Source: Actinomadura_C sp036008685
Lineage (GTDB): Bacteria > Actinomycetota > Actinomycetes > Streptosporangiales > Streptosporangiaceae
DNA: 64,000 nt
Direction of reading: 5' to 3'
Assembly (NCBI GenBank): GCA_036008685.1
Contig: DASYNF010000275.1
Location: forward strand, 1-64,000
Shown here: positions 16,281 to 26,240 of the stretch, piece by piece
How the letters are laid out: each line of letters starts with the position of its first letter
How positions within the stretch are numbered: position 1 is the first letter of the stretch
The notes under the pieces: model-generated
Database searches by the model: none
Seen by the model: the letters and a program-made list of their open reading frames with translations, nothing else
Told to the model about the DNA's origin: nothing
Program-made: the position numbers and the translations under genes

Positions 16281-17183
16281 ATGACGACCGCAGCAGACCC
16301 TTCCGTGGCAGATGACTCCGTGCCGGTCATCGGGTCACTGTCCCCGTCCCGGGCGGGCGATTTCATGACCTGCCCGCTGTTGTACCGCTTCCGGGTCATC
16401 GACCAGATCCCCGAGAAGCCGAGCCCGGCGGCGGTCCGGGGCACGCTGGTGCACGCGGTCCTGGAGCGGCTGTTCGACCTGCCGGCCGAGGCACGCACGG
16501 TCCCTGCGGCGCTGGAGCTGCTCGGCCCGCAGTGGGAGCGGCTGCTCGAGGAGGACTCCGGACTCGCCGAGCTGTTCACCGACGACCCCGATGGAACGGC
16601 CGAGCATGCCGAGTGGCTCGCCCAGGCCCGTCAGATGGTGGAGCGCTACTTCGTCCTGGAGGACCCCCGCAGGCTCGAGCCCGCCGAACGAGAACTGTTC
16701 GTCGAAACCGTCCTCGAGTCGGGGCTCAAGCTCCGCGGCTACATCGACCGGCTCGACGTGGCGCCCACCGGAGACGTACGGGTGGTCGACTACAAGACCG
16801 GCAAGGCCCCGCGCGCCGACTTCGAGACGCGGGCGCTGTTCCAGATGAAGTTCTACGCCCTCGTGCTCTGGCGGCTGCACGGCACGGTCCCGCGCCTGCT
16901 CCAGCTGATGTACCTCGGCAACGGTGAGATCCTTCGCTACTCCCCGGACGAGGCCGACCTGCGCGCCACCGAACGCAAGGTCGAGGCGCTGTGGCGGGCG
17001 ATCCGGCGGGCGACGGACACGGGCGAGTGGCGACCCCGGACCAGCCGGCTGTGCGACTGGTGCGACCACAAGGAGCGCTGCCCCGCCTTCGGAGGCACTC
17101 CGCCGCCCCTGCCCGAGGTCCCGGCCCCCCGCAGATCCCCCGCCCAGGCGCTCAGCGGGCCCGACCGGCGCGACGAGCTCTGA
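16281..17183 (+). CDS. RecB-family exonuclease with 4Fe-4S cluster (Cas4/AddB-like)
   Basis: A 300-residue PD-(D/E)XK nuclease. The active site is visible as RGYIDRLDV and VRVVDYKTGK around residues 152-174. The cluster ligands are one N-terminal Cys (MTCPLLYRF, near 32) and the C-terminal C-x2-C-x5-C (CDWCDHKERC, near 255), the pattern of AddB/Cas4 iron-staple nucleases. No cas genes are nearby, so a DNA-repair role is more likely than CRISPR adaptation. The ATG at 16281 gives the compact family-length protein. It is divergent from the site-2 protease. Confidence 0.9.
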   Translation: MTTAADPSVADDSVPVIGSLSPSRAGDFMTCPLLYRFRVIDQIPEKPSPAAVRGTLVHAVLERLFDLPAEARTVPAALELLGPQWERLLEEDSGLAELFTDDPDGTAEHAEWLAQARQMVERYFVLEDPRRLEPAERELFVETVLESGLKLRGYIDRLDVAPTGDVRVVDYKTGKAPRADFETRALFQMKFYALVLWRLHGTVPRLLQLMYLGNGEILRYSPDEADLRATERKVEALWRAIRRATDTGEWRPRTSRLCDWCDHKERCPAFGGTPPPLPEVPAPRRSPAQALSGPDRRDEL

Positions 17184-17300
17184 CCTACGTCTCATACCGG
17201 GGCGGACCTGTCCGAACCCGCATCGGCCAGATGGGTCCTCCTTGGGGAGGAGGAGAGATCCCCGTTCCGGATGGCTCCCGGCCCGGCGTGACACCCTAGT

Positions 17301-18521
17301 GTGAAGGGCGTGCCACCGCCCCTCCGCGGCCTCCGCTGGCTGCGCTCCCACCCGGCCGGATGCGACGGCGTCGTCGCCCTCGCGATCCTGTCGATCGGGC
17401 TTCCGCACATGGTTCTGCAGGACTCCCCCCGGGCACTGGGCTACCGGCCCCCTGACCTCCTCAACGGGGCCATCGTGGTGGCCGCCATCGCCGCCCTGGC
17501 GCTCCGGCGGCGCCGCCCCATGGCGGCGCTCAGCCTGATCATCTGCGCTCAGGTCTCCCTGGCCCTGCTGAACTACTCCCCATCCATCGGAGACATGCTG
17601 GCCTTCCTGATCGTGGTCTACAGCGTCGCGGCCCATCGCGGTCTGGCACAGAGCGCGATAGGGGGCATGGCCGCCCTGACGTGGTTTCTCATCATGATGG
17701 CGACCATCCACGAAAAGATCACCGTGGTGGCCTACATCACCGATGTGGCACTGCTCGTCGGGGTGTGGTGGCTCGGCCGCGGGCTCCGGCTCCGGCGGGC
17801 CTACCTCGCCGAGCTGGAACATCGGGCCATGCGCCTCGAGCGCGCGCGGGCCAGTGACGCCCGCGCCGCGCGGGTCGAGGAACGATCGCGCATCGCCCGC
17901 GAGCTGCACGACGTCGTGGCCCATCACGTCAGCGTGATGACCGTGCAGGCGGGCGCGGCCCGCCGGATCCTCGACAAGGACCCCGAACGGACGCGCGAGG
18001 CCCTGGCGACCATCGAAGAGGTCGGCCGCACCGCCCTGAGCGAGATGCGGCGCATCGTCGGTGTGCTCCGCACCGAAAGGGACACCGCGGCCACCGGAGG
18101 GGAGCTCTCGCCACAACCGGGGGCGCACGACATCGGCGGCCTGGTCGATCAGGTTCGGGAGACGGGCCTGTCGGTCCAGCTGTGGGTCGAGGGCGAGCTG
18201 CGTCAGCTGTCCCCCGGTGTGGACCTCGCGGCCTTCCGCCTCGTACAGGAGGCGTTGACCAACACCCTCAAGCACGCCGGACCTCAGGCCCGGGCCTGGG
18301 TTCGCCTGCACTATGGTGACCGGCAGCTGACGGTGGAGATCGAGGACAACGGCCGGGGGGTGGCCGCGGCGCTGTCGGACGCGGGCGACAGCGGTGATGG
18401 ACCTGGCCACGGGCTCGTCGGCATGTACGAACGCGTCGCCCTCTATGGCGGCGAGCTGCGCATCGGACCACGCAGCGGCGGCGGTTTCGAGGTCCGCGCC
18501 CGGTTCCCCCTGGAGGCATAG
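17301..18521 (+). CDS. Sensor histidine kinase (NarL/LiaS class)
   Basis: A 406-residue membrane kinase. About five membrane segments occupy residues 20-170, followed by a short coiled coil and the HisKA_3 dimerisation domain with phospho-acceptor His203 in RIARELHDVVAHHVS. The HATPase domain follows (EIEDNGRGV near 350, GHGLVGMYERV near 373). There is no large extracellular loop, so it probably senses a membrane-borne or membrane-acting signal. It is paired with the LuxR-type regulator downstream, separated by a 129-bp dispersed repeat. Start GTG 17301 or 17310; no ribosome site is clear. Confidence 0.9.
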   Translation: MKGVPPPLRGLRWLRSHPAGCDGVVALAILSIGLPHMVLQDSPRALGYRPPDLLNGAIVVAAIAALALRRRRPMAALSLIICAQVSLALLNYSPSIGDMLAFLIVVYSVAAHRGLAQSAIGGMAALTWFLIMMATIHEKITVVAYITDVALLVGVWWLGRGLRLRRAYLAELEHRAMRLERARASDARAARVEERSRIARELHDVVAHHVSVMTVQAGAARRILDKDPERTREALATIEEVGRTALSEMRRIVGVLRTERDTAATGGELSPQPGAHDIGGLVDQVRETGLSVQLWVEGELRQLSPGVDLAAFRLVQEALTNTLKHAGPQARAWVRLHYGDRQLTVEIEDNGRGVAAALSDAGDSGDGPGHGLVGMYERVALYGGELRIGPRSGGGFEVRARFPLEA

Positions 18522-18524
18522 AGG

Positions 18525-18661
18525 CCATGAACGCAGCGAGCAGGCGCGCGGTGGCTGGACCGAGGAGCCGCCGGAGCGAGGAACGAGCGACAAGGCGACG
18601 AGGGAAGCCACCGCCTCGAAGCGACCCGAGCCACCGAGCGGAGCGAGGCAATGAACACAGC
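18525..18661. repeat. Dispersed intergenic repeat, copy 1
   Basis: Sequence between the kinase and regulator genes that recurs at 41885-42021. In the best-aligned 60 bases (18601-18660 against 41961-42020) I count 50 identities without gaps; the rest is similar with small gaps. The copy ends in GGAGCGAGGCA-ATGAACACAG, so its last bases supply the ribosome site and start codon of the response regulator. Both copies also keep an open minus-strand frame with related translations (SLRSVAR.. and ALRAVAR..). Confidence 0.7.
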
Positions 18662-19337
18662 GATACGGGTCCTCCTGGTCGACGATCAGCCGCTACTGCG
18701 GAGGGGCTTCCGGTTGATCCTGGAGGCGGAGACCGATATCGCCGTGGTCGGCGAGGCCGGCGAAGGGGCGTCGGCGGTCGAGCTGGCCAGGTCCATGCTT
18801 CCCGATGTGGTCCTCATGGACGTCCGCATGCCGGGGGTCGACGGGATCGAGGCCACCCGGCGAATCGTCCGGGAGAGTACCGCCACGCATGATTGCCGGG
18901 TCCTGATCCTCACCACCTTCGACTTGGACGAGTACGTCATCGAGGCCGTACGGGCGGGGGCCAGCGGGTTCCTGTTGAAGGACTCGCCGCCCGAGGACCT
19001 GGTGGCGGCCATCCGGATCGTCGCGGCGGGGGACGCGATCGTCGCGCCGAGCGTGACGCGGCGCCTGCTGGACAAGTTCGCCACCCGGCTACCGGCCGTA
19101 CGGGAGTCCGCGCCGCCCCCCGGGCTCGACAGCCTGACGGATCGGGAGCGGGAGGTGCTGGGGCACGTCGCCCGGGGGCTGTCCAACGCGGAGATCGCGG
19201 CCGAGCTGGTCGTGAGCGAGACGACGGTGAAGACCCACGTCGGAAATGTGCTGGCCAAGCTCCGGCTGCGTGACCGGGTCCAAGCCGTGGTCTACGCCTA
19301 TGAGACGGGGATGAGCCGGCCGGGTCGGTCCGGCTGA
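18651..19337 (+). CDS. NarL/LuxR-family response regulator
   Basis: A 228-residue two-component regulator. The receiver domain has the acidic pair Asp11-Asp12, phospho-acceptor Asp57 in VVLMDVRMPG, Thr in ILTTFD and Lys in FLLKDSP. The C-terminal LuxR helix-turn-helix spans about 160-222 (LTDREREVLGHVARGLSNAEIA). It should be phosphorylated by the upstream kinase and probably controls the downstream exporter genes. Its start codon lies in the terminal bases of the dispersed repeat, so translation initiation depends on repeat-derived sequence. Confidence 0.93.
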   Translation: MNTAIRVLLVDDQPLLRRGFRLILEAETDIAVVGEAGEGASAVELARSMLPDVVLMDVRMPGVDGIEATRRIVRESTATHDCRVLILTTFDLDEYVIEAVRAGASGFLLKDSPPEDLVAAIRIVAAGDAIVAPSVTRRLLDKFATRLPAVRESAPPPGLDSLTDREREVLGHVARGLSNAEIAAELVVSETTVKTHVGNVLAKLRLRDRVQAVVYAYETGMSRPGRSG

Positions 19338-19532
19338 TCCCCTAGGGGGAACGCCGGCCCGTCTAGTCCGGGAGGACGAGAACGGCGTGCCGGCTCCTGC
19401 GGAAGGCGGAGGACCAAGTCCCTTCCACAAGCCGATCAGACCCACGATCGGGACTCCTAGTGTTGAGGCACGGGATCAAGGAGCGCCCGCTCCGGCCCGC
19501 ACAAGGCATCCTCAGCTCACAGGGAGTCCCAC

Positions 19533-20327
19533 GTGAACAGCACCGCTCCACCGACCGCCGAGGGGCTGGACCAGCCCGGAGTGGGCACTCTCGCGGCCCG
19601 CACGACCGGGATATCCAAGGTCTACGGCCGCGGTGACGCCAAGGTGGTGGCGTTGGACGACGTGACCGTCGGGATTCCGCGCGGCCGGTTCACGGCGATC
19701 ATGGGCCCGTCCGGTTCCGGTAAGTCCACGCTGATGCACTGCATGGCGGGCCTCGACACCGTGGACTCCGGACAGGTCTTCCTCGGTGACGTCGAACTCT
19801 CCCGCCTCGACGACAAGCGTCTCACCCGGTTGCGGCGGGACAAGGTGGGGTTCGTCTTCCAGGCTTTCAACCTGGTGCCGACCCTCACAGCTCTCGAGAA
19901 CATCACCCTGCCGATCGACATCGCGGGGCGTAAGCCGGACCGTGCGTGGCTGGACCATGTCATCGACTCCGTGGGCCTGCGGCCTCGGCTGAGGCACCGG
20001 CCGAGCGAGCTCTCCGGGGGCCAGCAGCAGCGCGTCGCCTGCGCCCGGGCGCTCGCGAGCCGGCCTGAGATCATCTTCGCCGACGAGCCGACCGGCAACC
20101 TCGACTCCCGTTCCGGCGCGGAGGTGCTGTCGTTCCTGCGCAACTCCGTGCAGGAGATGGGCCAGACGATCGTCATGGTGACCCATGACCCCGCCGCGGC
20201 GGCCTACTCGGACATGGTGCTGTTCCTCAGTGATGGACGCATCGTGGACCAGATGCCCGACCCGACCGCCGAGAAGGTCCTCGAGCGCATGAAGGGCTTC
20301 GACCTGCCGGGGGTCGGTGCCGCATGA
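19533..20327 (+). CDS. ABC transporter ATP-binding protein (MacB/LolD class)
   Basis: A 264-residue ATPase: Walker A GPSGSGKST near 58, Q-loop, signature LSGGQQQRVACARAL near 158, Walker B IIFADEPTGNLDSRS near 180 and H-loop VTHD. The phrase DEPTGNLDS is typical of the MacB/LolD/FtsE class, which transmits force to substrates outside the membrane rather than transporting through it. GTG at 19533 has AGGGAG seven bases upstream. It overlaps the permease gene by four bases (ATGA). With the kinase and regulator it makes a self-regulated exporter or envelope-stress module. Confidence 0.92.
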   Translation: MNSTAPPTAEGLDQPGVGTLAARTTGISKVYGRGDAKVVALDDVTVGIPRGRFTAIMGPSGSGKSTLMHCMAGLDTVDSGQVFLGDVELSRLDDKRLTRLRRDKVGFVFQAFNLVPTLTALENITLPIDIAGRKPDRAWLDHVIDSVGLRPRLRHRPSELSGGQQQRVACARALASRPEIIFADEPTGNLDSRSGAEVLSFLRNSVQEMGQTIVMVTHDPAAAAYSDMVLFLSDGRIVDQMPDPTAEKVLERMKGFDLPGVGAA

Positions 20328-22831
20328 TGGCCCGGGTGACGCTGCGCAACCTCGCCGCGCACAAGCTCCGGCTCCTGCTCACCGCGGTGTCCGTCGTGCT
20401 GGGCGTGGCGATGGTCGCCGGTACCTTCATCTTCACCGACTCGATGTCGAGGCAGTTCGACGACCTGTTCGCGACCTTCGGCAAGGACGTCGCGGTGGAC
20501 GTCCGGGGCAAGAAGGTCGTCGACGCGGGCAATGACGAGCAGGTGTCCTCCAGGCCGCCGGTGCCGGCCACCGTCGCCGAAGGGCTTCGTCAGGTCGACG
20601 GCGTCCGTGATGTCGTCGGCAGCGTCTCCGGATATGCCGCGGTGATCGGCGAGAACGGCAGGACCGTCGCCACGCAGGGGCCGCCCCAGCTCGGGATCAA
20701 CTGGGTCGGCGGAGGCGACTACACCATCGCGTCCGGCCGCGCGCCACACGGGCCCGGCGAGGTGGCCATCGACGAGGCCACCCTCGAGAAGGCCGGTTAC
20801 GCGCTGGGCGAGCGGGCCCGGATCCTGGTGCAGGGGCCGACCCAGACCATGACCGTCGTGGGCGCGATCAAGGCTCCGAACATGATGGGCACGACGCTCA
20901 CGGCCTTCGAGACCGCCACGGCACAGCGGCTCCTGCTCAAGCCCGGCTATTTCAGCGACATCCAGATGGCGGGCACCGGCGCGAGTGAGACGGTGCTGCG
21001 GGACCGGGTGGCGCGGACGCTCCCGGACGGCGTGGAGGCGATCACCGGCACCGAGCTCCGCGACGAGCTCAAGACCGACATCCAGGGATTCCTGTCGTTC
21101 TTCCGGACGCTGCTGTTGGTCTTCGGGTTCATCGCGGTGTTCGTCGGCGCGTTCATCATCTTCAACACGTTCTCGATGCTCGTGGCCCAGCGGACCCGAG
21201 AGCTCGCGCTCCTGCGGGCCATCGGCGCCTCGCGCCGGCAGGTCACCAGGGCCGTGCTCGGCGAGGCCCTCGGAGTGGGCCTGATCGGCTCCACCATCGG
21301 CCTGATCGCCGGCGCCGGGCTGGCCACGGCGCTGCAGTCCCTCGCCGGCGGCGGGTCCGAGGAGCCGGGAGGCCTCACGTTCACCATGACTCCGGTGATC
21401 TGGTCCTACACGGTCGGCATCGCGGTGACCCTGGTCGCGGCCTACTTCCCGGCGCGCCGGGCTGCCAGGATCGCGCCGGTGGCCGCGATGCGCGATGACG
21501 TCGCGCTGCCGCAGCGCTCACTGCGGATCCGGATGATGGCCGGCTCGGTGCTCACCGTGGGCGGTGCGGTCCTCCTCGTCCTGGGCCTCGCCGGGGTCGG
21601 AGCCCAGCCGCTGATCCTGCTCGGCGCGGGAGCGGCCATGGTCTTCCTCGGGGTCGCCATGCTCGCACCGGTGATCAGCAAGCCGGTGATCCGGCTGCTC
21701 GGCGCAGTGTTCCCCCGGCTGTTCGGCACGCCCGGCCGGCTCGCGCGGGAGAACGCCCTGCGCAACCCGCGCCGGACGGCGGCCACGGCCTCGGCCCTCA
21801 TGATCGGGCTCGCGCTGGTGAGCGCGATCAACGTGGTGAGCTCCTCCGCCGTCGCCTCCATCGGCAGGTCCGTGGACCGGCAGTTCGGCGCCGACTACAT
21901 CGTCATGTCCGAGACCCAGAACCGCTTCAGCCCTGAGGCCATCAAAGCGGTGGGCCGGGTTCCGGGGGTGGAGCAGGCCACGGCGCTGTACTCCGGGAAA
22001 ATCAACTTCAACGGCAAGCCGACCGACGTGCAATCCGGCGACATCGCCGTGCTCCTGTCCGGGGCGAAGCTGAAGATGGTGTCCGGCTCCACCGACCTCG
22101 GCGCCGATGGGCTGCTCGTCGACGAGAGCACGGCCAAGTCCGGTAACTGGACGGTCGGCAGCACGGTCCCGGCGCAGTTCGCCGACGGGGCCCGTCAGCC
22201 GCTCCGCGTCGCGGGGATCTACGAGAAGAACGAGCTGACCGGTCCCCGGGTGCTGTCGCAGCAGACCTACCTGGCCCACACCGGCACCCCTCTGGCCGTC
22301 ATGGGGATCGTGCAGGTCAAGACACCGGACACGACGACCAGGCAGGCTCTGGAACAGGCGCTCCGCGACTATCCCAATCTGAAGGTCCAGGACCGCTCGG
22401 ACCTGAAGAAGTCCTTCCAGAAGCAGCTCGACCAGATCGTCGTCTTCTTCACGATCCTGCTCGCCATGTCCATCATCATCGCGGCGGTGGGGGTCATCAA
22501 CACCCTGGCGCTGTCGGTGATCGAGCGGACCCGTGAGATCGGCCTGCTCCGGGCGGTGGGCACCAGCCGCCGCCAGCTGCGCCGGATGATCCGGCTGGAG
22601 TCCGTGGTGATCGCGGTGTTCGGCGCCCTGCTGGGGATCACGATCGGCGTGTCCTTCGGGGCGGCCATCCAGAACGGCCTCGAGGACAACGGCCTGACCG
22701 TCCTGGACATCCCCGTGGGGACACTGAGCCTGTACGTCCTACTCGGCGGCCTGATCGGGATGCTGGCCGCGCTCTGGCCGGCCTGGCGCGCGGGCCGCAT
22801 GGATGTTCTCAAGGCCATCGCGACCGAGTAG
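20324..22831 (+). CDS. FtsX/MacB-type ABC transporter permease
   Basis: An 835-residue permease with two fused FtsX domains. An N-terminal membrane segment (about 18-38) precedes an extracellular MacB_PCD domain, three membrane segments around 260-370 end the first half, then two central segments, a second extracellular domain (about 510-685) and three C-terminal segments. VAQRTRELALLRAIGASRRQV and IERTREIGLLRAVGTSRRQL are the duplicated coupling motifs. Architecture matches exporters for antimicrobial peptides or lipoproteins in Gram-positives. Translationally coupled to the ATPase. Substrate not readable. Confidence 0.9.
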   Translation: MMARVTLRNLAAHKLRLLLTAVSVVLGVAMVAGTFIFTDSMSRQFDDLFATFGKDVAVDVRGKKVVDAGNDEQVSSRPPVPATVAEGLRQVDGVRDVVGSVSGYAAVIGENGRTVATQGPPQLGINWVGGGDYTIASGRAPHGPGEVAIDEATLEKAGYALGERARILVQGPTQTMTVVGAIKAPNMMGTTLTAFETATAQRLLLKPGYFSDIQMAGTGASETVLRDRVARTLPDGVEAITGTELRDELKTDIQGFLSFFRTLLLVFGFIAVFVGAFIIFNTFSMLVAQRTRELALLRAIGASRRQVTRAVLGEALGVGLIGSTIGLIAGAGLATALQSLAGGGSEEPGGLTFTMTPVIWSYTVGIAVTLVAAYFPARRAARIAPVAAMRDDVALPQRSLRIRMMAGSVLTVGGAVLLVLGLAGVGAQPLILLGAGAAMVFLGVAMLAPVISKPVIRLLGAVFPRLFGTPGRLARENALRNPRRTAATASALMIGLALVSAINVVSSSAVASIGRSVDRQFGADYIVMSETQNRFSPEAIKAVGRVPGVEQATALYSGKINFNGKPTDVQSGDIAVLLSGAKLKMVSGSTDLGADGLLVDESTAKSGNWTVGSTVPAQFADGARQPLRVAGIYEKNELTGPRVLSQQTYLAHTGTPLAVMGIVQVKTPDTTTRQALEQALRDYPNLKVQDRSDLKKSFQKQLDQIVVFFTILLAMSIIIAAVGVINTLALSVIERTREIGLLRAVGTSRRQLRRMIRLESVVIAVFGALLGITIGVSFGAAIQNGLEDNGLTVLDIPVGTLSLYVLLGGLIGMLAALWPAWRAGRMDVLKAIATE

Positions 22832-22839
22832 CACGACGA

Positions 22840-22889
22840 CGAAAGCCTCGTCCCGTACGGCCGGCCGGCCGTACGGGACGAGGCTTTCG
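22840..22889. terminator. Bidirectional terminator, 23-bp perfect stem
   Basis: Arms 22840-22862 and 22867-22889 are perfectly complementary around a GGCC loop, between the convergent permease and oppF genes. The outer part reads AAAGCC/GGCTTT, giving a run of T-containing bases at each exit. Confidence 0.85.
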
Positions 22890-22903
22890 CTCTGTGCTCC
22901 CGG

Positions 22904-23986
<1,083 letters not shown>

Positions 23987-24044
23987 ACGTACTCCAGCAT
24001 TGTCTTCAGGAGCGAAGCCACCCCGGGTCTCCCGGCCATGGCCG

Positions 24045-25136
24045 TCACAGTTTCGGCCTGATCTCGTCGGCCCAGATCTCCTTGCGCGCCCCCACGGGGA
24101 GATGGCACGCGGCCTTGTGCCCCGGCTCCACCTCGGTCAGCTCCGGGCGTTCGGTCTCGCTCCTGCCCCGATTGACCTTGGCGTAGGCGCACCGCGGGCT
24201 GAAGGCGCACCCGGTGGGCAGGTTGATGAGGCTCGGCGGCGTGCCCTTGATGGGCAGCAGCCGCTCGGACCGGTCCCGGTCCAGCCGGGGCATGGAGCTC
24301 AGCAGTCCCCAGGTGTAGGGGTGCATCGGCCGGTGGAAGGCGTCCTCCACACTGGCGTACTCCGCGCATCGCCCTCCGTACATCACGAGGATGTCGTCGG
24401 AGAGCTCCGCGACGACGCCGAGGTCATGCGTGATCATGATGATCGCGGAGTTGAACTCCTCCTGCAGGTCCCGCAGGAGGTCCAGGATCTGCGCCTGCAC
24501 CGTCACGTCGAGCGCCGTGGTCGGCTCGTCGGCGATCAGGAGCTCGGGGTCGCAGGAGAGCGCCATCGCGATCATGGCGCGCTGCCGCATGCCGCCGGAG
24601 AAGTTGTGCGGATAGTCGTCCACCCGCCGGTCCGGCTCCGGGATGCCGACCCGGCCGAGCATGTCCACCGCGTGCTTGCGCGCGACCTTCTTGCTGACGT
24701 CGTTGTGGATCCGGTAGGCCTCGATGATCTGGTTGCCGACCGTGTAGAACGGGTGCATGGACGACAACGGGTCCTGGAAGATCATCGCCATGTTACGGCC
24801 GCGCAGCCGGCGGACCTGATCCGGCGACGAACCGACGATCTCCTGGCCGTCCAGCCAGATCTCCCCGGACACCCGGGCGTTCCTGCGGTTGTGCAGGCCG
24901 AGGATGCCGAGGCTCGTCACGCTCTTGCCCGACCCGGACTCCCCCACGATGCCGAGGGTCTTGCCGCGTTCCAGCTGGAACGACAGCCCGTCGACGGACC
25001 TGACCAGGCCGTCGTCGGTCGGGAAGTGAATACGGAGATCCCGTACCTCGAGGAACGCCGTCGGCGCCTTGGTCTCGCCGCCGGCGGGGACGGACGCGCC
25101 GTCGAGCGTCTCGACCCGTGGCTTCTTGTCCCCCAT
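24045..25136 (-). CDS. oppD: Oligopeptide/dipeptide ABC transporter ATP-binding protein OppD
   Basis: Partner ATPase of OppF. The 363-residue protein has Walker A GESGSGKSV near 65, signature NFSGGMRQRAMIAMAL near 182, Walker B LLIADEPTTALDVT and the C-terminal Cys-containing extension (CAFSPRCAYAK). NMAMIFQDPLSSMHP is a family hallmark. The ATG lies three bases beyond the oppB stop codon, so the two are probably translationally coupled. Which peptides are imported cannot be told from the ATPase. Confidence 0.92.
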   Translation of the reverse strand: MGDKKPRVETLDGASVPAGGETKAPTAFLEVRDLRIHFPTDDGLVRSVDGLSFQLERGKTLGIVGESGSGKSVTSLGILGLHNRRNARVSGEIWLDGQEIVGSSPDQVRRLRGRNMAMIFQDPLSSMHPFYTVGNQIIEAYRIHNDVSKKVARKHAVDMLGRVGIPEPDRRVDDYPHNFSGGMRQRAMIAMALSCDPELLIADEPTTALDVTVQAQILDLLRDLQEEFNSAIIMITHDLGVVAELSDDILVMYGGRCAEYASVEDAFHRPMHPYTWGLLSSMPRLDRDRSERLLPIKGTPPSLINLPTGCAFSPRCAYAKVNRGRSETERPELTEVEPGHKAACHLPVGARKEIWADEIRPKL

Positions 25137-25139
25137 CAG

Positions 25140-26147
25140 TTAATGCCTCACCCTCGGGTCCACGACCCCGTACAGAAGGTCCACGATCAGGTTGGCCACG
25201 ACGATGAACAGCGCGGCGGTCAGGGTGACTCCCAGAACCACCGGCAGGTCGCTCTGGCTGATCCCGTCGAGTGCCAGCGCGCCGAGGCCCTTCATCGAGA
25301 AGGTCTTCTCGGTGATGATGGCCCCACCGAGCAGCAGGCCGAGATCGAGACCGAAGACGGTCAGGATAGGGGTCAGCGTCGCACGCAGCCCATGCTTGAC
25401 GATAACGGTCCGCTCCGGGAGTCCCTTGGCGCGGGCCGTACGAATGTAGTCCTCGTTCAGCGTCTCCAGCATGCCCGCGCGGGTGAGCCGAGCGTACAAC
25501 GCCGCGTAGAGGAAGGCGAGGCTGACCCAGGGCAGGATCAGGCTGGTGAACCACTTTCCGGGATCCTGGGTCAGTGGGGTGTAGTCGACCTCGGGCAGCA
25601 GCCCCCACTGGTGGACCACGAACGCCAGCCCGAGAAGTCCGGTGAAGAAGATGGGCAGCGACACGCCCGCGAGGGCCACCGCCATGGCGGCGCGGTCGAA
25701 GAGGGTCCCACGGCGCAACGCCGACAGCACGCCGATCGACAGCCCGACGACCATCCAGAGCACGGCCGCGCCGAGGGCGATCGACAGGGTGACCGGGATC
25801 CGGTCGAGGATCTGCTCCAGCACCGGCTGATTGGTCCGGAAGGAGTAACCCAGGCAGGGCGCCGGGCACGCGATCTTCTCCGTACCCGTGTCGTAGGTGT
25901 CCCCCGCGACGATGGCCTTGAGGAAGTGCCCGTACTGCACCGTCACCGGCTCGTCCAGACGGAACCGCTCCTTGATGGCCGTGAGCGTGGCCTGGTCCGG
26001 GGCCTTGCCGGCGAAGCGCCCGGCGAGATCGTCAGTGGTCACCCCGGCCGCCTTCGGCACGAGGAAGAAGATCGAGAACGTCACCGCGCTCGTGATGAGC
26101 AGCAGCCCTACCGCGCCGAAGAGCCGGCGAATGATATATGCGATCAC
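25140..26147 (-). CDS. oppB: Peptide ABC transporter permease OppB
   Basis: Integral membrane subunit with an N-terminal segment (MIAYIIRRLFGAVGLLLITS), a periplasmic-type loop of about 80 residues and five further segments. The EAA coupling loop is seen as DYIRTARAKGLPERTVIVKHGLR near 228, followed by the typical TEKTFSMKGLG. The loop contains CPAPCLGYSFR, a Cys pair not usual in OppB. GTG at 26147. It follows the binding-protein gene after a strong hairpin and precedes oppD. Confidence 0.92.
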   Translation of the reverse strand: MIAYIIRRLFGAVGLLLITSAVTFSIFFLVPKAAGVTTDDLAGRFAGKAPDQATLTAIKERFRLDEPVTVQYGHFLKAIVAGDTYDTGTEKIACPAPCLGYSFRTNQPVLEQILDRIPVTLSIALGAAVLWMVVGLSIGVLSALRRGTLFDRAAMAVALAGVSLPIFFTGLLGLAFVVHQWGLLPEVDYTPLTQDPGKWFTSLILPWVSLAFLYAALYARLTRAGMLETLNEDYIRTARAKGLPERTVIVKHGLRATLTPILTVFGLDLGLLLGGAIITEKTFSMKGLGALALDGISQSDLPVVLGVTLTAALFIVVANLIVDLLYGVVDPRVRH

Positions 26148-26160
26148 AGCATCCGGCCCT

Positions 26161-26196
26161 GGGCGGCCGGCGGGGGGTCAACCCCGCCGGCCGCCC
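26161..26196 (-). terminator. Intercistronic hairpin between oppA and oppB
   Basis: A perfect 15-bp GC-rich stem (26161-26175 and 26182-26196) with a 6-base loop lies 45 bases after the oppA stop codon and inside the operon. Such hairpins act as partial terminators or protect the 3' end, giving more binding protein than permease. Confidence 0.65.
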
Positions 26197-26240
26197 AATA
26201 TGCCTTCACCTGCCTTTTCTCAGGTAGTGCGGAACCGGGT

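Noticed and set aside
16281..17183. Cas4 of a CRISPR system
   Set aside because: The Fe-S PD-(D/E)XK nuclease resembles Cas4, but no other cas gene or repeat array exists in the window.
18527..18660. Small gene inside dispersed repeat copy 1
   Set aside because: Both strands are open, but the translations are Arg/Ser/Pro-rich and match only the other repeat copy, so the similarity is better explained by the DNA repeat.
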